From Candidatus Rokubacteria bacterium 13_2_20CM_69_15_1 (GTDB taxonomy: Bacteria > Methylomirabilota > Methylomirabilia > Rokubacteriales > CSP1-6): a stretch of 37,366 nt of DNA. The position numbers and the translations under genes were made by a program. The notes under the pieces are model-generated. The model did not search any database. It was given only the letters and a program-made list of their open reading frames with translations, and was not told the DNA's origin. Below are positions 31,808 to 37,366 of this stretch, in pieces (position 1 is the stretch's first letter; each line of letters opens with the position of its first letter). The DNA is taken from positions 1 through 37,366 of the forward strand of contig MNCR01000124.1 in the NCBI GenBank assembly GCA_001914535.1. The letters are read 5' to 3'.

Positions 31808-32719
31808 TCACAACCGCGGGTCGAGCGCGTCGCGGATGGCGTCGCCGACGAAGTTCAGTCCCACCACGGTGACGAACAGGGCGGCACCCGGCCCGAAGAC
31901 GATCCAGGGCGCTTGCTGCAGGTAGCCGCGGCCCGCGTTGATCATGCTGCCCCAGGAGGCGCCCGGCGGCTGGATGCCGAGCCCCAGGAAGGACAGGGAC
32001 GCCTCGGCGAGGATGGCAAAGGCGACGCTCAGCGAGGCCTGGACGACGATCGGCGGGGCGGCGTTCGGCAGCACGTGGTGCCAGGCGATGCGCCAGCCGG
32101 GCGCGCCGAGGGCACGGGCGGCGTCCACGTACTCGCGCGCCGTGATGGCGAGCACCTGGCCGCGCATGAGGCGGGCGAAGGTTGGAGTGTAGACGACGCC
32201 GAGCGCGATGAGCACGCCGCCGAGGCCCGCGCCGAGCACGGCGCCGAGGGCCAGCGCCAGGACGAGCGGGGGAAACGAGAGGACGGCGTCCATCGCCCGC
32301 ATCACGAGCCCGTCGGCGCGTCCGCCCGCGTAGCCCGCCAGTACGCCGAGCAGGCTCCCTGCCACGGCCGCGACCGCGACCGACGCGAAGCCCGCCACGA
32401 GCGAGACGCGCGTGCCCCAGATGACGCGCGACATCACGTCGCGCCCGATATTATCGGTGCCGAGCAGGTGCGCGCGCCCCGGCCGCGCGAGCGCCAGGCC
32501 GAGGTTCTGCTCGAGCGGGTCGTACGGCGCCAGGAGCGGCGCGCCGAGCGCCACCAGCACGGCCGCCACCAAGACCGCGGCGCCGAACGGCGCCAGCCGC
32601 GCGCGCGCGGCGCGGTGCAGCACCACCCACCGCCGCTCCCGCGCGGGTGGTGGAGCCGCCGGGCGCGCGATCGCCGCCGTGCGCTCAGCGATATCGGATC
32701 CGGGGATCGATCCAGCCAT
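31808..32719 (-). CDS. Peptide/nickel-type ABC transporter permease (DppC-like), second set
   Basis: 303 residues. An N-terminal Ala/Pro/Arg-rich cytoplasmic stretch (1-40), then a first helix, 'LLGTDNIGRDVMSRVIWGTR' near 85-104, and the five-helix BPD domain with EAA loop 'YVDAARALGAPGWRIAWHHVLPN' near 200. Ends 'FVGDAIRDALDPRL', the normal DppC C-terminus. Its start lies 35 bp inside the DppB-like gene, a longer overlap than elsewhere in the window; the first good alternative Met is far downstream, so the overlap is probably real. No ATPase follows. Confidence 0.92.
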   Translation of the reverse strand: MAGSIPGSDIAERTAAIARPAAPPPARERRWVVLHRAARARLAPFGAAVLVAAVLVALGAPLLAPYDPLEQNLGLALARPGRAHLLGTDNIGRDVMSRVIWGTRVSLVAGFASVAVAAVAGSLLGVLAGYAGGRADGLVMRAMDAVLSFPPLVLALALGAVLGAGLGGVLIALGVVYTPTFARLMRGQVLAITAREYVDAARALGAPGWRIAWHHVLPNAAPPIVVQASLSVAFAILAEASLSFLGLGIQPPGASWGSMINAGRGYLQQAPWIVFGPGAALFVTVVGLNFVGDAIRDALDPRL

Positions 32720-33629
32720 AAAGAAGATCGACGAGGAGATTGCTCAGGATGAAGCCGAGGGCGATCAGGAGAATCACGCCTTGCACCAACGGGTAGTCGC
32801 GCGCGAAGACGGCCTCGACCACGAGGCGGCCGACGCCGGGCAGGGCGAAGACGTATTCGGTGATGACGGCGCCGCCGATCAGCGTCCCGAGCTGCAGCCC
32901 GAGCACGGTGACGACGGGGATCAGGGCGTTCTTCAAGACGTGGCCGCGGATGACTCGCCACTCCGACAGTCCCTTGGCCCGGGCGGTGCGCACGTAGTCC
33001 TCGCCCAGCGCCTCGAGCATGCTCGAGCGCAGCGTCCGCGTGATGACGGCCGCCAGCGCGAGGCCCAGCGTGACGGCGGGGAGCAGGAGCGACCGCAACC
33101 CGTTCAGCGGCTCCTCGACGGGGTCCGTGTAGCCGGAGATCGGCAGCCAGCGCAGCGTCACGCCAAACAAAAAGATGAGCAGGAGCGCCAGGAGAAAGTT
33201 CGGCATGCAGATCCCGAAGAGCGCGAACGACGTCCCGGCGCGGTCGACGGCCGTGTTGCGGCGGGCCGCGGAGACGATCCCCACCGGGAAGGCGATCAGC
33301 AGCGAAACGGCCATCGCGAGCAGGGCCAGCTCGAGGCTCGGCCGGATTCGGCGGCTCACGTTCTCGATGACGGGCTCGCCGTTGCGGATCGAGCGCCCGA
33401 GGTCGCCGCGGAGCAGCCGGCGCATCCAGGCCGCGTACTGCTCGTGGATCGGCCGGTCGAGGCCGAGCTCCTTACGGAGACTTGCCTTCGCCTCGGCGTC
33501 CACGGACTCCGCCATCATGGCGTCGATGGGATCGCCGGGCGTCAGATGGAGGAGCGCGAAGACGCCGGCCGTGACGAGGAGAAGGACCGGAACGGTCGCG
33601 GCCAGGCGGTGCAGGACGAGGCGACCCAT
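32685..33629 (-). CDS. Peptide/nickel-type ABC transporter permease (DppB-like), second set
   Basis: A 314-residue DppB/OppB-type permease. 'LLLVTAGVFALLHLTPGDP' is the first helix plus the conserved PGDP, followed by 'LGLDRPIHEQYAAWMRRLLRGDLGRS', and the permease core with EAA loop 'YVRTARAKGLSEWRVIRGHVLKNALIP' near 220. C-terminal 'LLYGWIDPRIRYR' is typical. 29 bp downstream of the cognate binding-protein stop, in the usual A-B-C order, unlike the set at 16367-20736. Confidence 0.93.
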   Translation of the reverse strand: MGRLVLHRLAATVPVLLLVTAGVFALLHLTPGDPIDAMMAESVDAEAKASLRKELGLDRPIHEQYAAWMRRLLRGDLGRSIRNGEPVIENVSRRIRPSLELALLAMAVSLLIAFPVGIVSAARRNTAVDRAGTSFALFGICMPNFLLALLLIFLFGVTLRWLPISGYTDPVEEPLNGLRSLLLPAVTLGLALAAVITRTLRSSMLEALGEDYVRTARAKGLSEWRVIRGHVLKNALIPVVTVLGLQLGTLIGGAVITEYVFALPGVGRLVVEAVFARDYPLVQGVILLIALGFILSNLLVDLLYGWIDPRIRYR

Positions 33630-33658
33630 GCGGCGCGCCGCCGGCGGTTAGCCCGGCC

Positions 33659-35227
33659 TCACCGGAGCCACACGTCCTTGAAGCGCATCATTCCGTCCGG
33701 GATCGGCTCGTAGCCCTGCACGCGGGGGCTGAACGCCTTGGGTTCGACCGGGTGGACAATGAACACCATCGGCAGCTCGTCCTGCAGGAGCCTCGTCAGC
33801 TCGCCGTAGAGTTTCTTCCGCTCGGCCTGGCTCGACACCTCGCGCGTCCGGTCGAGCAGCGAGTCGATCTGCGGGTTCGAGATGCCGGACCAGTTGAGCG
33901 ACGTGCCCGGCGTAGTTCTAAAGAATTGGTAGGTGTTGCCGTCCGGGTCCGGCCGGCCGCTCCACTGATAGCTGATCATGTCGAAATTGCGGCTGTTGCC
34001 GTCGGAGAGGAGCGTGGCGGCGTCCACCAGCTTGATCTTCATGGTGATGGAGGCCTCGCGGACCTGGGCCTGAATCACCTCGGCCTCCTGGATATTGATT
34101 GGAAGGTTGTTGGTCGTCATCGTGAACGTGAAGCCGCCCGATTGGCCGCCCTCGGCCAGCTTGGCCCGGGCCTTCGCCAGGTCACGCTTGATCGGCGCGA
34201 TGGACTTGTCGTAGGCCCAGCTCGTAGGCGGGATGGGGCCGTTCGCCGGCCGACCGACGTTGAGCCACACGCCCTTGACGATCTGCTCGAGGTCGAGGCT
34301 GTGCGCAAGCGCCTGACGCAGCGCCTTGTTGTTGAACGGCGGCCGCGTGTGGTTGAGCTGATAGGCGAAGTCGGCGAGCGACGGCACGTCTACCACGGCG
34401 ACATTCCTATCCGCTTTCACCGCGGCGACGTCGCGCGGCTGGACGTAGTCGATCACGTCGATCTCGCCCGCCTGGAGGCTCTGGAGCTTCACCGTGTCGT
34501 CGGGGATCGGGCGGTAGCGGATGCGATCGAGGTAGGGCCCGCCCTCCTTGTTCCAGTAGCTCTCGTTGCGCTTGATCAGGAGGTGGTCGTCCTTGATCCA
34601 CTCGACGAACTCGAAGGGCCCGGTGCCAGCGCCCCGGGCATTGCGCCCGAGCTCGGCGCCGCGCTCCTGGACGACCTTGGGTGAGATCATCATGCCCGCG
34701 CGATCGGTGAGGGTGGCCAGCAGGGCGGCGTCCGGCCGCTTGAGATTGAGCTTGATCGCATAGGAGTCGAGCACGTCCACCGAGTCGATGCTGGCGACCT
34801 CGCCCTTGCGGACCGACTTCGGCTCCGTCTTCATACGGTCGAAATTGAACCTCGCGGCCTCCGCGTTGAAGTCCGTGCCGTCGTGGAATTTGACACCTCG
34901 GCGGAGCTTGAACACGAGCGTCTTCGAGTCGGGCTGCCGCCACGACTCGGCCAGGCCAGGCTTGATCCCGAGCTTTACGTCGAGCGTCACGAGCGGCTCG
35001 AAGATGTTGTGATAGATCTGGCGGTCCACCTTGCTGCCCGAGAGGTGCGGGTCCATCGTGGCCGCCTCGATGTAGAAGCCGACGCGGAGCGTGCCGCCCT
35101 TCTTCGGAGCCTCGGCCGTCGCCCGGCGCACGAGGCCCACGACGCTGACGGCGGAGGCGGCCGCGCACGCTTTCATGAAGTCCCGGCGAGTGAAGTCCCC
35201 GGCGGGCTCTGATGCTGTCGCCGCCAT
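33659..35227 (-). CDS. Peptide/nickel-type ABC transporter substrate-binding protein (SBP_bac_5), second set
   Basis: 522 residues from ATG 35227, which follows GAGGAGG; the ORF track start at 35254 has no such site. A Tat signal is evident ('TRRDFMKACAAASAVSVVG', cleaved near ATA). DppA/OppA blocks: 'GGTLRVGFYIEAATMDPHLSG' split near residue 60, 'IYHNIFEPLVTLD' near 80, 'LAESWRQPDSKTLVFKLRRGVKFHDG' region near 105, 'YLDRIRYRPIPDD' near 235 and 'ALRQALAHSLDLEQIVKG' near 305. A TATACT resembling a -10 lies about 75 bp upstream (35303-35308), without a recognisable -35. The upstream gap 35228-35485 holds nothing else I can identify. Confidence 0.93.
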   Translation of the reverse strand: MAATASEPAGDFTRRDFMKACAAASAVSVVGLVRRATAEAPKKGGTLRVGFYIEAATMDPHLSGSKVDRQIYHNIFEPLVTLDVKLGIKPGLAESWRQPDSKTLVFKLRRGVKFHDGTDFNAEAARFNFDRMKTEPKSVRKGEVASIDSVDVLDSYAIKLNLKRPDAALLATLTDRAGMMISPKVVQERGAELGRNARGAGTGPFEFVEWIKDDHLLIKRNESYWNKEGGPYLDRIRYRPIPDDTVKLQSLQAGEIDVIDYVQPRDVAAVKADRNVAVVDVPSLADFAYQLNHTRPPFNNKALRQALAHSLDLEQIVKGVWLNVGRPANGPIPPTSWAYDKSIAPIKRDLAKARAKLAEGGQSGGFTFTMTTNNLPINIQEAEVIQAQVREASITMKIKLVDAATLLSDGNSRNFDMISYQWSGRPDPDGNTYQFFRTTPGTSLNWSGISNPQIDSLLDRTREVSSQAERKKLYGELTRLLQDELPMVFIVHPVEPKAFSPRVQGYEPIPDGMMRFKDVWLR

Positions 35228-35485
35228 TCCGCCTCCTCTGCGCCGTCCGAGCATTGCCGTGATGCGCGCTTCCTCCCGGAGCGTGGTCGTGGTGCGCGGT
35301 TGAGTATACGCCGCCGGAACTCTCGGCTGGCTAAATCACCTCGCGAGCCACGAAGTCGGCGGTGAGAAAGCGCGGGTCGTAGGGACGTTGAGCGGAAATT
35401 ATCGCTCTGCGATCGGTCAGGTCGGAGGTGCTTCGCGTCCACTTCGGCTCCTCACAGGTCGGTCGGCGTCACGCGCGGCCCGGGG

Positions 35486-35794
35486 TCATCGGCCCGCCTC
35501 ACGCCAATGCTCCTCGAGATGGAGCCGCGCGATCTCCGCGTTGACGGGGTCAGCCCATCGCACCTGACCCAAGCGTGACCGCGCGGCTCTCAGATGCGCG
35601 AGATCGAGCGCGCCCGACTCGTCGTGGTGGGGGAGGTGGCGTACCTTGCGGCCGTCGGGCATGATCTCGACCCCGGCGAACGCGGAATCCGGCAGGTGCC
35701 TGATGTAGGCCCGCGACCACTCCTCCCCGGCGGCGGGGGCGCACCAGGTCAGCGCGAGCGCGGCGAGCGTCACCCACCCCCGACGCAGTAGCAT
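35486..35794 (-). CDS. Small secreted protein of unknown function
   Basis: 102 residues with a clear signal peptide ('RRGWVTLAALALTWCAPAAGEE', cleavage near AAG-EE). The mature part has 'EWSRAYIRHLPDSAFAGVEI' and ends in a charged helix ('IARLHLEEHWREAGR'). I recognise no domain. GGAGGCGAC just before the ATG supports the start. Upstream of, and on the same strand as, the second Dpp set, but 258 bp away, so probably separate. Likely periplasmic. Confidence 0.7.
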   Translation of the reverse strand: MLLRRGWVTLAALALTWCAPAAGEEWSRAYIRHLPDSAFAGVEIMPDGRKVRHLPHHDESGALDLAHLRAARSRLGQVRWADPVNAEIARLHLEEHWREAGR

Positions 35795-35935
35795 TTGTCG
35801 CCTCCGTGAACGAGTCTGCTCGCGCCGCCGACAGTGACAATGCCCAAAGAACGATACGGCAGCCTGGCCGTGGTGACATTCCGAGTATCCATTTCGGGTC
35901 GGGCTGTCACTTTATGAGCCAGTCACCGCGGGGGT

Positions 35936-36250
35936 GTGACCGCTAAGTCCTGGACTCAACACTACTTTGCGGTACTGGCACCAGGTGTGCTTCCCAAGCG
36001 CAGCATGACCGAGCTGGCGGACACGCCCAATCTCGCCGCCTTTTATTGCCCCGGCTGCTCTCCGGACCGTGATCCGGTCGCGGAGATTCTGACCGTGCGC
36101 TGGTGCGATGCCCACCAACCCCGGTACGGAGGCTTCGATGACGAGAGGGCGAAGGTCAGCAAGGACATCCTGACTTCAACGGGCGAGGCGGAAGCCGTGA
36201 CGAATCGCGCCTGGTGCGAAATCGTGCATCGTACCGCGAAACGGTCGTAA
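35936..36250 (+). CDS. Small zinc-finger-like protein of unknown function
   Basis: 104 residues from a GTG; an internal ATG at 36005 ('MTELADTPNL') is an alternative start. It contains a CX2C-X15-CX2H arrangement, Cys38, Cys41, Cys57 and His60 ('YCPGCSPDRDP', 'VRWCDAHQP'), consistent with a small zinc ribbon or treble clef. A further Cys lies near residue 93 ('NRAWCEIVH'). No family recognised and no membrane segment. It is 16 bp ahead of the small lipoprotein gene, so the two may be co-transcribed. Confidence 0.6.
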   Translation: MTAKSWTQHYFAVLAPGVLPKRSMTELADTPNLAAFYCPGCSPDRDPVAEILTVRWCDAHQPRYGGFDDERAKVSKDILTSTGEAEAVTNRAWCEIVHRTAKRS

Positions 36251-36266
36251 GCGAGAGGGGAGACTC

Positions 36267-36416
36267 ATGGATTCGGGACTGAGACGGCTGATCATCGTGA
36301 TCGGGCTTATCGCGTTCCTCGGTGCTCTGATGGGGTGCGCCAAGCGCCCGGTGGTGGTGCCCTCGGCGTCGGCGCCGGCCGGTCCGGCGGCCGCGGCACC
36401 GGTTCGGGCTCGATAA
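36267..36416 (+). CDS. Small lipoprotein (49 residues)
   Basis: Too short for the ORF track. ATG 36267 follows GAGAGGGGAGA at good spacing. 'MDSGLRRLIIVIGLIAFLGALMGC' is a textbook lipoprotein signal with lipobox LMGC (Cys24), followed by 25 residues of Pro/Ala/Val-rich linker ('AKRPVVVPSASAPAGP') and TAA. The linker resembles that behind the lipid anchor of Pal/OmpA-type proteins, but no peptidoglycan-binding domain follows, so it is either a stand-alone small lipoprotein or a truncated anchor. Confidence 0.65.
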   Translation: MDSGLRRLIIVIGLIAFLGALMGCAKRPVVVPSASAPAGPAAAAPVRAR

Positions 36417-36471
36417 GCTCGCGCGTCGGCACGCCATAGCACTCTGACCTTCCGCTCTCCCACGCCGTTGT

Positions 36472-36490
36472 CTCGGCTCACCCAGCCGAG
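36472..36490 (+). terminator. Possible hairpin terminator after the small lipoprotein
   Basis: CTCGGCT (36472-36478) and AGCCGAG (36484-36490) form a perfect 7-bp stem with a 5-nt loop, followed by a pyrimidine-rich GCCGTCTCTCTGT. Only a weak T-run. It lies 56 bp after the lipoprotein stop and 110 bp before the MEMO gene. Confidence 0.35.
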
Positions 36491-36602
36491 GCCGTCTCTC
36501 TGTAGGACCCAGCCACTCGTTCCATCGCGTTGAAGGTCTCGCCGAACTCACAAGAGCGCTCGACCACCGAGTTGAGCGACTATGCTCGGGGAGGTGAGCC
36601 CT

Positions 36603-37366
36603 GTGGACGTGCGGCCCTCGCCGATCGCCGGCCACTGGTATCCGGGCGACGCGCGGACGCTCGGCGCCGAGGTCGACGTCCATCTGGCTGGCGCCGGCGC
36701 TGTCAAGGCTGACGGCGCGATTGTCGCGCTGGTGGCGCCTCACGCTGGCCACCGATACTCCGGCGCCGTGGCGGGCCACGCCTTTGCCGTCGCGCGCGGG
36801 CTCCGGCCGGAGGTCGTCGCCGTCGTCGGGCCCATGCACTATCCGCTGGAAGGCGCGGTGCTGACCTCGGGCCACGGCGCCTACCAGACGCCGCTCGGTC
36901 CGGTGGCGATCGCCCGCGAGGCGTGTCGCGTCCTCGACGACGCCGTGCGCCGGGAGCTCCCCGGCGGGCTCACGCCGGTGAGAAACGACCCGGAGCACTC
37001 GATCGAGATCGAGCTGCCGTTTCTGCAGCGGGTGCTCCCGGAGGAGTGGCGGCTCTTGCCCGTGATGGTGCGCGACCAGCGTCGCGAGGTCGCGCGCGCA
37101 CTCGGGCTGGCGCTCGCCGTCGCGCTGCGTGACCGCGCGGCGCTCCTCGTCGCGAGCACCGACCTCTCGCACTACCATCCCCAGGCGGCGGCGAACCGGC
37201 TCGACCGCGAGCTGCTCCGGCGCGTGGAGGCGTTCGACCCCGACGCCGTGCTGCGCGCCGAGCAGGAGGGGGCGGGTGAGGCGTGCGGGATCGGCGCGCT
37301 CGCCGCCGTGCTCTGGGCGGCTCGCGAGCTCGGCGCCGACCGGGTGCGGGTACTCGACTACGCGAC
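36603..37366 (+). CDS. amrB: AmmeMemoRadiSam system protein B / MEMO-family protein (partial, 3' end outside window)
   Basis: 254 codons are visible and the frame is open at the right edge, so the ORF track omits it. I start at GTG 36603, 8 nt after GGGGAGG; ATG 36582 is in frame but lies before this site. MEMO features: 'PSPIAGHWYPGDARTL' at the N-terminus, 'VAPHAGHRYSG' near 47-57 (metal-ligand His; the family usually has PHAGYxYSG), 'DPEHSIEIELPFLQ' near 135 (second His), 'ASTDLSHYHP' near 186 (third His region) and 'GEACGIGALAAVLWAA' near 225. Bacterial MEMO proteins often accompany AMMECR1 and a radical SAM enzyme, which would lie to the right. Its biochemical role is not firmly established. 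Confidence 0.9.
   Translation, partial: MDVRPSPIAGHWYPGDARTLGAEVDVHLAGAGAVKADGAIVALVAPHAGHRYSGAVAGHAFAVARGLRPEVVAVVGPMHYPLEGAVLTSGHGAYQTPLGPVAIAREACRVLDDAVRRELPGGLTPVRNDPEHSIEIELPFLQRVLPEEWRLLPVMVRDQRREVARALGLALAVALRDRAALLVASTDLSHYHPQAAANRLDRELLRRVEAFDPDAVLRAEQEGAGEACGIGALAAVLWAARELGADRVRVLDYA

Noticed and set aside
35390-35420. GATAAT on the minus strand as a promoter for the second Dpp set
   Set aside because: No -35 at a sensible distance, and it lies about 170 bp from the start codon. Too weak to list.
36505-36580. tRNA-like stretch on the minus strand (GCTC...GAGC D-arm-like hairpin with GG in the loop)
   Set aside because: No matching anticodon stem, no GGTTCGA T-arm and no acceptor stem could be paired. 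A short coding-like frame on the same strand also lacks a start codon and a family.
1-37366. CRISPR arrays, insertion sequences, prophage, toxin-antitoxin or defence systems
   Set aside because: No spaced direct repeats, transposase, integrase or defence-type genes found. Uma2 has a nuclease-like fold but no defence partners.

Overview
The window is a gene-dense, very GC-rich stretch of bacterial chromosome with almost no non-coding DNA. No gap between genes exceeds about 260 bp, and 4-bp stop/start overlaps (GTGA, ATGA, TTGA) are common. It has no phage genes, transposase, CRISPR array, rRNA or recognisable tRNA. The content is typical of an uncultured soil or sediment heterotroph: many substrate-binding proteins, hydantoinases, molybdenum hydroxylases, amidohydrolases and DUF1989 proteins. 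The overall style recalls Candidatus Rokubacteria/Methylomirabilota, but that is an inference from gene content and base composition, not a marker-gene result.

Layout, left to right. (1) 1-891(-): a branched-chain-type substrate-binding protein running off the left edge. It is divergent from 1004-2526(+), two overlapping DUF1989 (urea-carboxylase-associated type) genes. Next come a fold-back element and a small retropepsin-like protease. (2) 3191-7262(-): a molybdenum hydroxylase operon in the order FAD subunit, 2Fe-2S subunit, molybdopterin subunit, then a VOC protein. (3) 7454-8584(+): a membrane dipeptidase lipoprotein. (4) 8775-13182(-): a hydantoinase A / hydantoinase B / SDR oxidoreductase operon, in which hydantoinase A has no visible start codon. 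(5) 13511-16311(+): amidohydrolase, FmdB-type zinc ribbon, amidohydrolase. (6) 16367-20736(+): a TrpX-like binding protein, a DppC-type permease, a DppA-type binding protein and a DppB-type permease, without ATPases. (7) 20786-23489: NTF2-like protein, aldo/keto reductase, dienelactone-hydrolase-like lipoprotein and an unknown membrane protein. (8) 23640-26484(+): a complete TRAP transporter (DctP, DctQ, DctM). (9) 26510-31073(-): a complete Liv-type ABC transporter (K, H, M, G, F) behind the clearest sigma-70-like promoter in the window. (10) 31164-35227(-): Uma2 endonuclease-fold protein and a second Dpp set (A, B, C) without ATPases. (11) 35486-37366: small secreted, zinc-finger-like and lipoprotein genes, then a MEMO-family gene running off the right edge.

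Together the genes suggest scavenging of small organic nitrogen and carbon compounds. Six periplasmic binding proteins and five transporter gene sets import amino acids, peptides or organic acids. Hydantoinase, amidohydrolase, dipeptidase, DUF1989 and Mo-hydroxylase enzymes would process amides, cyclic ureides, N-heterocycles or related compounds. No single pathway can be closed from this window.

No spectacular new system is evident. The best candidates for something undescribed are the amidohydrolase/FmdB/amidohydrolase module with its internal hairpin, the TrpX-like protein coupled to Dpp permeases, the DUF1989 pair without a carboxylase, and the palindromic intergenic repeats.
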